Below, piece after piece: positions 25,985-39,200 of a stretch of 64,000 nt of DNA. Each line of letters begins with the position of its first letter. Position 1 is the first letter of the stretch. A program made the position numbers and the translations under genes. The stretch comes from Serilophus lunatus. Taxonomy: Eukaryota > Chordata > Aves > Passeriformes > Eurylaimidae. The stretch lies in the NCBI GenBank assembly GCA_013399895.1, contig VXBA01002855.1, positions 434,001-498,000 on the forward strand. Direction: 5' to 3'. Below the pieces are notes generated by a model. That model had not been told where the DNA came from, did not search any database, and saw nothing but the letters and a program-made list of their open reading frames with translations.

Positions 25985-28900
25985 GCTGTCTAAAACTTCT
26001 GCTTGTACTCATGTTTAGCTACTGCCCTCTCTTAAATTCCCTATTTTAAATGCTTGAGAGCAAAAAAAGTTCTTGTCAATAAGCAATATTTTATTGAATA
26101 ATTTCACTGAGGAATGAAGCATTAACAGTGTTTTCCAGACAGCCTAACTTGCTCACATTCAAATAACCATCAATAATGCAAACAGCACAGTTTTAACATG
26201 CCTAGATGTGTACAGGTGGAACTTGTCATTAAAAGATCTGTCTGCCAGTTCAGCAGCACCAAATTGTTAAGGTACCAATATTGATAAGAAACAGACTGGG
26301 ACTGCACTGATAGGTTAGATTGGTTTACAAGGCTTCTATTTTTACAAGCCATGGAAGCTCATGTTGTCTAATGAATTTTTAATATGTCGATAAATATCTT
26401 TATAGGAAGCAATGTCAACTTCAGCAAATACATAAGAAAAATCACAGTTCCAAATGTACAACACATGCTAAAACTAAGTTTCACACTTGAGAAATTCAAA
26501 AGAGTTATTGAGAGAACAATTACTTAGAAAGGAAACAAAAATGAGAACATTAATGGACATGACTCATTGCTCTTGGAAATATTAGCTCAACTTCATGAAA
26601 TGTGATGTATTGCAGGGCATCAAAAAAAGAGGTTTTATTTGTGGCAAACAGAGTAAGACCTCCTATCACTAAAACCAAAACAAATTACCAAATATTTTGT
26701 TATTTTTACCAGCATAATATCGATGCCATAAATTAAGCAGTGCTTACTTAATAATATGTGGTTCTACTGAATGTAACTACATTAGAACACCAGCTACCGT
26801 TTTACAGCACTTTCTCCAACAACACAGAATGACCTTAAATGGCTGCATGGTACAGATATGATTTTTGTCACATTTAGCCTGCTCGCTCTGTGCATTACAT
26901 AAAATCAGAAGACACATTAATGGTTTTTTAAAAAAAAATAAAAGCCTTAGGACACGTATTTTAAAAATGTCTTAGATGTTTTGTTTTAAAAACACTGGCC
27001 TTTGTTAAATAATGAAAACCATAAACTTCCTATTCTGAGATTATGCATGCTCTGTGAAACTGCAGTAAAAAGACAAATTTTGCGTTTGAAAGCAACCTGT
27101 ACATTTTACACTTGTAGACAAAATAACAATAGAAAATAGCCCTTCAACCAACATTTGAGCTGCATCTGTAGTTAGGCAAGCAGAGCATGTGGTGAAAATT
27201 GAGCAACCTATGCAGCTAGAGGGGTATTACAGTCACACAGGAGAGTGAAGTTCCTGTAATTCCTTCAACACTGCATTCATCACCCTGAGGATAAAAGATA
27301 AAGTGCATTCCCTGGATTTGGGTAAATTTCCCCTTTGTTAGCTGGAAAATTATGGCATTTAACATCTGCCTCTGCCTTCACTGCATCAGAGGTAATTCAG
27401 GATCACACAAGATACAATAGTCACATTTGTATCTTAATGAGTGACATGCATTAAGTACTACAATTTTCTAAATGCAATGCAAAAGTTACAGAGTAAAAAT
27501 ATTTATCTGCTACAAGCTGTGATTCAAGGAATTCCAAAGGGTTTAAAGCATATAACAAAGTGATAGCAGAATTTTAGAAAGCAAGCTATTCAGACTGCAG
27601 TCATTTTTTCTTACCATTAACTAGAGATGACCTAACCTTTGTTGAGTATTTCAGTACAGTAGAGAGAACCTTGCACTCCAGTTCCATACTCTATTACATC
27701 CCAATACAGCTTGATGAATGCTTCAAGATTTGAAACTACCAGAGCTGTTACCATATGCTCATTTTCAAAATAATATGAATGCCCCATTTCATAAATTCTC
27801 AAACCACAATCCCTTGTGATAACTTGAAGAGAAAAACTGCAACAACTGTAAAGCATCTGTTATGTTTTATTCAGTAATCCTCATTGCTGTTCAAAATCTT
27901 AGGACTTGCAGAGCTAATTAACTGACAATCCTGCACTCCCCCAAAAGATTATCCTCCACAAGGCTTTTTCCTGCTTTTACACCGCCTTATCCCTGAGCAA
28001 TTGTACTCAAGTAGGAAGATATCCTCTCAATACAAAGTTAGCTGAAGAAATCCAAAAGATGAGGGGAAAAAACCCAGATGGCAGACAGTGGAGTTGCTTA
28101 AGAGAAATCAGTGCTGGTGTAGGTTGATCCCTTGTGAGAGAGAGTGCAGTGCAATGGACAGCTCCCACTAGTGCGGGAAGAAGCAAGACAGCACGGTATC
28201 TTGAGACCTGCTAGTTTTTTTTTAATACTGCTGTCTAATCAAGCATCAATTACATAGTTCATTGGGAAAAAAACCCTACAAGAACCAGGTAATTAGGTGA
28301 AGATATGTGAGAGGATTGCTTCCTTTCTAATTTCTTACTACCTTATGGATTATTAAACCAAACAACTGAAAAAAAATGCTAGTAATGTGACCAATTTCAC
28401 AACTCCCGGTTTATCTTCTGCCTTCACGGTTCACACAAGCATATCAATTCCTGTTCACTGGAAAAGGTGGGAGGTACAGAAAACCTATCTGGAAAGGCTG
28501 AACACCAGAAAAAGTTTGCATGTATAGAAGAATGCCTCAGAAACAAAACGAAAGAAAAATCTCAACCCTCTCTCTAAGCAGCCTACTGACCTGGTAATTT
28601 GAAGGGAGTAGCAAAATGACTTCCTGGAAAAGGAGAAGCAACATAGCCCATTCAAACCAATCCAGCATCAGCTCTGGACTACACAGAGACACCTTTTTCT
28701 CCTTTTGACAACTGCAGTAACAAGGCAGGGGGTGGCTGCATCCACCAGCGAGCACAATGCTGCCATGAGAGGCAGAAGCTTCAAAGAGCACATTGTCCCT
28801 GCATCCACTAGCCTGGGCATCTCACAGCTATCCTGCTATTGCCAATCGTTACGGATCTGCAGCAGCAATGCTTCATCTGTGTCTACTGCAATCACCCAGA

Positions 28901-29599
28901 TGCATTCCAAGTGACTTCAGGTTTTTACACTACTGTTTCATATTGCACCTAATTCACATAAGAAAACATACAGGTTCTTGATAGCAATAGAGGATTTGTT
29001 TTGCCCCTTATTTTTACACTTTGTCAAAGACATTATTAAACCAAGAGCAGAGAATACGTGAAATGAAATTACCATCTCCGTCTCCACTAAGTAGTAGTTA
29101 GCTGCAATTAAATGTTTGAAGATTTTTTTAAACTTCCGAGTGGCAATAGTGCCACACTTCTCTAACTTTTCCATTTACAGACTTTTCCACTCAAGCTTAA
29201 CAATAAGGACCTAGTAGTGCCAAACCCACAAAACTTAAAACCCATGAAAACAGTTCTCAAGTTTTTTTGGGGAGTCAAAAGTAAAAGAAAATAAACATGA
29301 GCCTCCACACAGGCATAAATATTCTGACAATTCCTCTGAAACAAGGACACTTCATGCCTGTATCCACAGAAAACACTATTTTTCACTTACCTCGCCTTCA
29401 AATGTTTTGAAACAGTGTCCCCAAGATATAAACGTCAACTTTTTAAGCATGCCACCACGTCCACACTCACCATGGGTAATTAGCTCATCAAGGGTAACTC
29501 AATTCACGTAGGTTAATTCCTCCTTTGCTGAAAAAGTTTAGCTTTCTCGAAGACGTAGGGATTTATAAAACAAAGCCGAGTTGTGCTCATGAAACTGTT

Positions 29600-30290
29600 T
29601 TTCTTAAAAGTCACTCTGCATGCCAGGAAAGCAGCGCTCCGTCCAGCCTCGGAGCCCAGGAAAAGGAGCCCCGCACCTTTCCCACGTAACAAAAAATCGT
29701 TACGCAGATCCCCCGCGCTGCCGAAGCCCCTGACCTATTTACAGACGCGCTTTATCCTTTCTGCTAACAAACGAGGCTGCGGAGACGCCGATAAATCCCA
29801 CCCACCGACCCACCCAGCCCGCCCGGGCAGGCGGGCGCNNNNNNNNNNNNNNNNNNNNNNNNNNNNNNNNNNNNNNNNNNNNNNNNNNNNNNNNNNNNNN
29901 NNNNNNNNNNNNNNNNNNNNNNNNNNNNNNNNNNNNNNNNNNNNNNNNNNNNNNNNNNNNNNNNNNNNNNNNNNNNNNNNNNNNNNNNNNNNNNNNNNNN
30001 NNNNNNNNNNNNNNNNNNNNNNNNNNNNNNNNNNNNNNNNNNNNNNNNNNNNNNNNNNNNNNNNNNNNNNNNNNNNNNNNNNNNNNNNNNNNNNNNNNNN
30101 NNNNNNNNNNNNNNNNNNNNNNNNNNNNNNNNNNNNNNNNNNNNCGCCCGTGGCCCGGCGGAGCGGCAGCGCCGTGGCGGCGCCGCAGCCTCCCGGCCAC
30201 GGGGGATGAAAAGCGGCTGCTGGAAGGAGCCCTCTCCAGCGGAGTGTGTTTGTTTTCCCTGGGCAAACCCAGAGGTGGCCGAACGCGGTT
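29600..30290. promoter_or_regulatory. CpG island, likely promoter and first exon of an unidentified gene
   Basis: Composition changes abruptly from AT-rich to GC-rich with many CpG dinucleotides on both sides of the N gap, for example CCCGCCCGGGCAGGCGGGCG before it and GGCGGAGCGGCAGCGCCG after it. This is the signature of an unmethylated vertebrate CpG-island promoter. The orientation is unresolved. A TATAAAA lies at 29564-29570 on the plus strand but may be incidental. From conserved vertebrate gene order (CWC22 followed on the same strand by ZNF385B), a minus-strand ZNF385B first exon is the best guess; a divergent lncRNA is also possible. No coding exon supports either. Confidence 0.7.
29839..30144. 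other. assembly gap, 306 Ns
   Basis: A run of N inside the CpG island hides the probable transcription start. GC-rich promoters are commonly lost in short-read bird assemblies. The long open frames that appear to cross this gap on both strands are artefacts of translating N. Confidence 0.98.
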
Positions 30291-33200
30291 ACCTCAGTCT
30301 TTCCCGATTCCTCTGGGATTTTGCGTGCCAGAAGCAGCACAGCCACGTCCCAGAGGCAACAGCTGTCAAAAAACCCCAACCAACCAGCTGGAACACTAGC
30401 GTGCCTCCTGCACTCCTTGTCCTCCTTCAGTTTCTGTTGGTCAGGGGTTTCTCTTTGTTTCCTAAATTAGTACAAACAGCTAGCGAGAGTCCCAGCCCTT
30501 TGGCTTTGCCAGCGCACCTGTGAGGGCTTCAAAACAGTAACCACTACTCTGTCAGTTTTGCTTTGTAAAGTGTGCAAAATTGTACCCTGAATATAATCTC
30601 TGCCCTAGAAAACATCAGGTTTTGTAAGTGCATCTGAGAGAAAAACAGTAATAAAAATGGCAGAAACATTTAAATCATTGCAAACTTAAGAATTTTTATA
30701 GCACCAGCTTTTTAAAATACTCCTCCTGTAGAATGTGATGCTGACAGGAAATCCTGCAGTACTTAATTTGTTATTCCTCTACAGAAAGCAAAACAAGAAC
30801 ATTCAACATTGGGGAAAAACTTCTTGCTTCTCTTTAATGTCAACTTTTGGGAAAAAGCAGCACTACTTAATACTATTAAGAATTGCATCATACCTTGTTT
30901 ACAATTTTAAGTTCAATAAGTTCTTTTAGAATTCAGAACAGGAAATTTTGAGAGTTTGAATTAGTCATCCAATGGAAACATGAATATAGCTCTTTTTCTG
31001 GTGCTTTACCTACAACAGACTTCTTGCTCAGAAGAAATATGATCTCCAAAGTGTCACTAAGTGTTTTTTGAAAGATTTGCTTGTCCCCTACAGACAGAAG
31101 CTGAAAAGAGGACATGTTTCTTTTTTCCTCAGAAATCCTGAGTTTGTCTGAATATGCAGCAGCAGAATAGATGGTATGGTAGGAAAAATCCACTACTGAA
31201 ACTGGGAACATTGGACCAATGATAGAGGATTTTGAGTGTACACAACTTTTTCAGTAACTCACTGAAACCAAACCAAACCAAACAAACACACTGGTAGGAT
31301 TTGAGATCAATCAGACACCAAATTGATTATTTTGAAAAGGAACATCTATGTGTGATTATACATTTTTAATATCCAACATTTTTTGTATTTGATTATCTTT
31401 GGTCTAGCCATATTCAAGACAAACTTGTGGTAAACTAGAACAACAGTATCCAAAATACATTCAGAAATTTCAAAATATCTCTGAGGTCTGCAAAAAAACC
31501 CCTCACCTATCTTTCTCTCCCTATCCAACTGTTAAAGAACTAAGAATGTTCAGACAATATTATTTTCCTATGTAAGCAGCTGCTGTAGTTGCCATAGAGA
31601 TGTTATTCAATCTCAAATTGAAAGGTGGTCTACAAATCATGCACCATATTTGCCATTAAGATGGAAATGTTAAGAACCCCTGTGAATACTGTAACATTCT
31701 TCAGAACAAATACACAGTCTATTCTGAGTGAGCTCACGAATTACTTTTCAGGAAATAAAAAGGTATTTCAGTGAATGCTAATCATCAGTTTCCAACAGAG
31801 AGATGTAATGGCAGATAGATAATTGTATATGGTTTTGAGCACTTGATGTCAAATTATGTCTTGGATCTGTCTTTGAAAAACATGAAACAGTAACAGAAAC
31901 AGTAACATAACCCATAATTGTAAACACTTTTATGATGATTTCAGTTAAGTCTTCCACTGTGCAATTCACCATTCTTTAATCCAACTTCCTATCAAATCCT
32001 GCTGTCTGGAAGAAGGTATAGGTGTGAAAGGTGGAAAATGTTAAATGCCTTCTAATTTGTGTTATCAAATTGTCACATTTCATCTCCATCAAATGCTGAA
32101 AGCACGCTAGAAGTTATGAAATTACAGAATTATTGTAGAATATCAAAGCAAATGTAAAAGTGATGTGAGCAACAGGAAGACCATTAAAAGCAGGAGACCT
32201 TATAAGGTGGCAACAGGCCTGTAAATTTAGAGGGACCTCACAGAAAGGAGAGGCCGCTACTTGCTGCATTTCCACTGAAAAGCAGCATAAACCAATATAT
32301 AAAAACAGACAGAGGTGGCATCCTACCCTGAGTAAAGTAAGAATATGTAGAGTAGGAAGAAGACATGCTGAGTGTGAATTAGAATTGCATTTTATCTTTT
32401 CAGTTTTCTCAGAACTTTAAATTTGGCTCTACTTAAACCTAGATGGCTTTGATTTTTCTAAAACATCTGTCACTCAACATAGGTTTAGTTTGACATGAGT
32501 TTGTCACAGAAAGGAATAGATCCATGCAGAATGCTGCATGGAAACAAACCTCTTAGTGATGCCTGCAACCCAAAATCAGTTCACAATGTCCCAAGAGCCA
32601 AGAAGTATTTTCTGCCAAAGGGAACAGTAATATTACAGTGGGGTGACATTTTGTATCACATTATGAAAAGGGGTCACCACTGGAACGCCTCAAGAAATCC
32701 TCACAGACAAAATTCATCCTGTAAGAGATATGACAGAAATCTAAGTAACTCTGTCCCTAGAAAACAAGGAAACTGCTGAGTTCTCCACATGAAGGTATTA
32801 TATACATATATATGAAAGGCCTATCACTTATTTTGAGGAAGTCTTCCTTTATTCAACTATTGTACTTTTTTGAGAAATAACACTTAATAATGTTTTGTAA
32901 TCATCCATTTCAAAAATAAGCTGTCTCTAAGCACCACAGGGCATTTGAGGTATGACTATAGGCTTTTTGGTTTTTCGTGTTCAAAAATATGAAATAATTT
33001 TTTGTTTTCAAAATATGAAATCAGTACTTATTAATTAATGCTCCAAGTGTTGATTTGCCTTTTTTTGGTGATCCTATATGGTTAATAATACAAGAAATAA
33101 AAAGAATAAATAGTGTTACACAAGTGTCCCTCTATGGAAAAAACCCAAGTGTTTCCAGTACTCCTTTGAACTGGCTTCTCCAGTAGTAACCTATTAAAGG

Positions 33201-36200
33201 TTAGTTTTGTTGAGAAGTGTTTCAGTAAAAGACATTTCAGAAATTTTGAGGCCAGATGTAGACACAGAAACTGCAGGTAGAATAACTTCAATATTTCCCC
33301 TCCATCAAGTACTTCTTATACTGGGAGATGACTGTAAGTGATTACCTCAACACATCTTTCCCAGGGTAGTTGGTCCAGATTCTCTAAACTTGTATTTGCT
33401 TGATTTTAACTGAATATGGGCAGCCTTCTGTGTTTGCTTTACACTCTACCCATTCTAAGACAGTAATAGCCTTTTCATCATGTAGATGAGAAGAAACTTG
33501 AAATATGTTTGGGTTTTTTTTTCCTGAAAATATCCACTCATTTCTGTGCTCTTCAAAACTAAGAGTTTTAATAAAACACAACTAAAAATCTAACCAATTA
33601 CTTTCATGGAACGATAAAGTATAGTGAAGAAAATCCCTCTGATGACTTAGGTATGATCTTCATGTCTGAATCCATGTCCTTGTTCCTAATATAACTGAAA
33701 TTTTGGTATTTTCTCACTACATTGCTTCAAAAGACTTTGTAGGAGTTTTTTCCCCACTGGCATGCAGTTTCTTGTTTGTCATCAGTTCATTGTTAGGGGT
33801 TTAAAATAATTCCTTGATTGTAAAATAGAGTTGTGCTGGATAAAGTTGGATTCTTGGGGGGGTTATTTAGGTTTTTTTAAGACTTTTGAAACTTCATTGA
33901 TTTCCTTATTCTATTTAAAATTTACAGCTGTATGCAGGTCTTGATTTCAGTTCCTCTTAAGGAATCTGACATTTTATAACCAGATACCTTATATGCTTTC
34001 CTTTTCTAGCTTTCCCGTTACTGCCTCTGGGGAAACAACCCCAGATTTAGCAGGTCTCCATCTGCCTCCCCTGTAGAAACAGACAAAACAACTACATAGC
34101 TACCCCACTACTTGCTAAGCAATCCATCTTTATTTATTAAGTAGGGCAATTATTAGGGTTTTTATTCTTTTTTTACTGTGCATCTATATTTGATGGAGTT
34201 TTTCTTACTTCAGATGCTTTTTGCAGTTTGCTATTAACTCTTTACTGCTCTTTATTTTTCTCCACAGATTTCAGATTTCCAACTTCATGGGATTTTTACA
34301 GTGTGTTTAAAAGTGTCCCACTTGTCTTATTAACAGTTTAAAGTTATCCCTTTTTTAAACTTGTATCTGCTAGCTTTAGCTAGAATGCTTAGTATTAGAT
34401 GGGGAAGGTGCTTGCACAATATCTGCATTATTCCAAATTATTTGATAAGTTAGTTTTATTAATATGCTTTAAGAATTGTCTGCTAACCATTCTATCTTAT
34501 ATAACTATGCTATTTGTACTGTGTGACAGGTCAGTTAATTCCCATGAGAGTGTTTTTCTCTCCTGGTTGTATGCTGAGAGAAATTACATGGATTTAGATT
34601 GTAGGCTGTTTGGCACAAAGAATTCTCTTTATTTTCTAAGTCATGCTCACAAAACCACATCTCTAAGTTACGATTACAATTGTACATGCACCTTCAATAC
34701 AAATAACAAATAGATTAACCAATAGACATATGAATGCTTCTTTACAGATTTGCTCTCAATTATATACTCACAGTTATTTATGTTTGTTTTATACTAAGGA
34801 AAAAGAGTATTAAAAGTCAGCAATAAATTTAGTTGGTTTATGAAAATATTGGTTATGTACTTCATTACTTTCCATACTATGTTAAACATCTTTAATTTTT
34901 GTAGGATGTTCTTGCTTCAACGAAACTGAAGCAGAAAAAAGTGATTTAAAGGAAAACATATGACATCTTACCAAGCACTTGAAAAGCTGCTAAACCCTTC
35001 CTTTCAGTCACAATCTGTTCTAAGAATGAGAGCTCATTGATGCATATTAAGACTGTTCAACGTTATCCTGTCCCCTGAGAATATCAACTTCACAGATAAC
35101 ATGGTGGACTATTTCTCAGTATCACTGATTTACTATGAATGCTGGAAACACTGGAGATTTTGTAATTTAGAAGATAAATAATTCAAACAACAAACAGAGA
35201 AAATCTTTGCAAAACAGTGTAAGATTTTTAAAATTCTAATTTAGTTCAAGGAATAAGATAATTCCTAGACAGGAAAGAACAACTGGGTAATGAAAGTACT
35301 TTAGTAAAATAGAACTTAAGTTGAAAACTGGAAGAGAGAACATCTGAAAACCTCCTGGTAAAGTACAAAAGTAGGCTAGCCAGATGGCATGCTATTTGTT
35401 TTCACTACTTCATTTAACATAAAACCATACTGTTCTTCAGCTGAAAAATAAAACCAATTAGAATATTTCTTTCCCTTGGTGTTCCTAAACCAGAGTCCAT
35501 TAAAAATCACCAGGGTTTCCAAATAAGAACTATGAAATAAGTATCTCTTCTAAAGTGCAGGTGAAAAGATCAATCACCTCCTGAGTTCCCATCTGTTTTT
35601 AAAAATACTACTACCTGAACAGCACAGAAGATGAGGAACCATGAAAATAGTAGTATAAGGCACCTGAACTAATGCATTTGTTATTTGGTGTCACTGAGTG
35701 AAAAGCAAGGACGACATATCACGTATGATTACATATTGAAAACTTTTCTATTGATACAAAAATAGTGCAACAAACTACAAATCTGATTTGAAAAGGTCAT
35801 TCTTTGGCTAAGGATGGTCTCTTTTCCAAGGGATTTGGCACTTCAAGGATAGACAAGAAACCAAGCATATGCAGCATAATTTTGCCACTTTCCCCCTGAA
35901 GGGAAGCTATGAAATACAAAATCCAATATAAGTGTTAGTGGTTTAGATCACATGGGAAACTAGTCATCTTCTATCTTGGGCTATGGATGGAAAAGGGTAC
36001 CAAGGATAAGCATAATCTTTTATTCTTTACATGGCCAGATCTTACCTTGAAAAAGTTAGTGTGGAGTAAAATAAGAAGGGTGGTAGTGGAAGACAGACTT
36101 TTCTTTACGACAGCCTCAGGAACTTCTATGAAAAATAAAAGAAATAAAAGAAAAAAAAAAGAATAAAAGAATAAAAGAAAGCATTATGAAAATGCATTGT

Positions 36201-39200
36201 GTTCTGGATTGTAAATATTGAATTAATACTATTCAGTGTGGAATCTCAATGTATCATCCAGAATTATAAAATAAATAATAGACCTCCTAATTAATCCCTG
36301 AGGAGAATCACTCTAGTAATTCAGCAATAGGATTTGGTTCCAATTGCAGCTCTCTCTTAAAAAAGGCTATGTGTGCAAATTTGGCAACACAGGTGACGCT
36401 ACTTAGCTACTTCACTGAGTTGGTGTACCATGGCACAAAACTATGCATGAAAGGAGACACATCTTTATGCTAGTATTGCAGCATATTCCTGTATAGAAAG
36501 GAATACAATTGCATTTTCATACCAGGATATATGTATACACATCAACTCTACTGATATAAAGATCCACACTCAACATTTGTAGTAGTATTACCTGTGTTAT
36601 TGGTCACTGTGCCATACTATCCTTTCTGAAAACTTTTAAGTATCTTACTACTGATTGGTTGGTTGGGTTTTTTTCCCCCACCAACAGATAGCATATCAAG
36701 ATTTCTCTCACATGTGGAAACTTTTCCATTCCCATATTAAAATTTTTTTTCTCTCCTTTTCTCTGTCAAAAGAGAACTCTTTCAGAAAAACACCAGACAA
36801 AATGCAAACCAACTTAAATAGTTATATCCATACAAAATCTTAATAGAGACCAGGTCTAAGAATATTTAAAAGACAAGCTACAGCTGTGCTTGTTTAATTT
36901 CAGCAGAAATGTGAGAAATTGCATCAACAGGGTGGATGCCTCTTGACACACTGGATGAGTCACATGAATCAGTCTACAGGGCACGGTAATTGGACACCTC
37001 CAAGAGCAGGCTTGTGCCATAGGAACAGGAAAGAAAGGGAAACAAAAAGTGAGCAAGAACAAAATTTAGATTATTCTGATTTCTTACTTTCATGGAGGTT
37101 TTATACCTGCATACATATATGCATTTGAATTGCAGAAAGTTAATTCTGCTTAACTAGTAGGTGGGATGGACATATTATGTGAATATACCATTTTTACAAT
37201 ATATAGACATTTCATGCATAGTGTTGAGACTGAGTTATTCTATTGGTTAAAGTGTAATATTGTGATTACTGAATATTAGTTGGCAGATAATGTAGTAAAG
37301 TAACTTTGGAAAGCTTAAGACATCTTTTACTCATTTTAAAGATTAATTTTAATATGCAGCTTTGTAATTACATTATATATTTTAAAGACACAGCACAATA
37401 TATAATTAAATAGCTGCTTATTAAACATACAAACCCAAAGTCTTACAAAATTGCAGCCCCTGTATTTGCCACTAAGGTCTACAACAACTCTTAAATATTT
37501 ATTCTTTTCTTAGGTTGGATGGATGGATCCTATACAAGATTATAGAAGGAGATTAATTGAAATTATTATCAACAAATCTACACCTGATTTTCTTAGGGTT
37601 TATAACTCAACTGAAAAAAATAGTTATTTTTTTCTCAGCACATTTTCATTCATTCGTTTACTCACTTGTTCTGTAGGAAAAAATACAACAGATGCAGCTT
37701 AATTATATACTAAACAGACCAAAGGCTGTCTCCATATGATTACACAGTCTCTGAAAAAGAACAGTCACTAAAATAGTACCCACCAAACCAAATTGTATCT
37801 GGTGTAACTACAGAGAAGCAAATCAAGCCTCATGTGAAATGTAAAATGTGCACTACCGTAAGATCTGCCTCCTTTCTCAAAGGAGGCTTAGCATGTACAG
37901 AAAAAGCACAGCTTCAGCACTGTCAAAAGAAAAAGCAGAATGGGAAGCTCTCAGAAGAGAATTGCTGAGACTACAGTTGCAAAAAAAGCTGCACTTAGTC
38001 CTGTTCTAGTGGGTTTCTTAGTATACTAAGCCTCTCACAGAGCAACAGCTTCTTCAGAGCACAAGGAAGGTGGTCTCTGTGAAACCCTTCTCATGCTGGA
38101 CAGGGCTGAGCCAGTGTCTCTGCAGGGCAGGCAGGTCTGAGGCACTGCTTTATAACATACACCAGGCATTGTGCTTTCTCAGAACTAGTGAAAAATACAT
38201 CAGGGTATTTCTGCTTCATGAAGCCTCTGTTGGCTGTAGAACAAGTTTCTCTCTTGGGTGTTGTATCAGCAACAGGCTGTAAGGAAATATAACAGCAGTC
38301 CCAGGGATAACAATAAGGCAGAGGGATCTCGGAGGGTTTTCAAGGTCTAGTACAGGTTTTGAAGGATGTGCAGATTTTGGTACCAGATTTACTGCCTGTG
38401 CCAGAAAAGGGAAGGAAATTCCCCCTGAGCTCCTACCATGTCTGTTAGATAGAAGCTCCAAGGGGAACACTAATGAATATTATGCACTCCACATAGATAA
38501 TAGAATGCTTCGGTTTGCAGATGCATGTTTATCTGCAAAACAACAAATGTAGTTTATATATTAGGGAGGTTTTATCAAAGTTGGTCCACTCTGTAATTAT
38601 GCTGAGAAATTAATTGGATGGAATTTGAATTACTTAATGTAAATAAGCTATTAACCTGCAGGATATTTCACCACATGATTCATGTGCATTCAGTCTTTTC
38701 CTCTTCCTTCTCACTTCATTGTAAAGGTGAAATGAATGACCAAGTCGATCAGGACATCAGTGATCATGGCTGCAGCAGCATTCAGCAGAAACAAAACCAA
38801 TCTTCCTTATACTAAACTATGCAGGTATATCAAAACAGTAGGATTGTTTTTTTAAAATTTGCACAGGATGTGTAAATAAGAAAGAATCAAGGCACTTGGT
38901 ATTCTCACATTTTTATAACAACAAATCCCTATTGAAAAGAAAAATAGAAACGAATTAATTCTGGGGTGAGACTGAGATGACAACTAAGTGATGCACTGCT
39001 CAGATCTACACCTACACAAAGTCCCTATCTCTCACAGTTTTTAGCTCATTAGGGACAAATTTTCTTATTTTTTTCCCCCAGTAGGGACAGGAAATCACCT
39101 GTTTTGAAAATAAGTGACATTTTGGCAACTGCATGGCAGAGACAGGTTATGTCCCAGCAAAGGAAATGATATGGGACATGACTGCCTTCACTGCCAGCTA

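Larger units (their letters stand above)
22806..29600. other. non-coding DNA, no gene seen
   Basis: No confirmed gene. A minus-strand open frame at 27632-27856 has a protein-like composition but no clean donor and no recognised domain. Simple A-rich and C/A-rich sequence lies at 25195-25265. The stretch could be part of a long first intron of a minus-strand gene starting at the CpG island to its right, but nothing here proves it. Confidence 0.5.

Noticed and set aside
29583..30379. Long open frames (over 170 codons) on both strands across the CpG island
   Set aside because: Their length comes from reading through 306 Ns; the sequenced parts show no coding pattern and merely lack stops because they are GC-rich.
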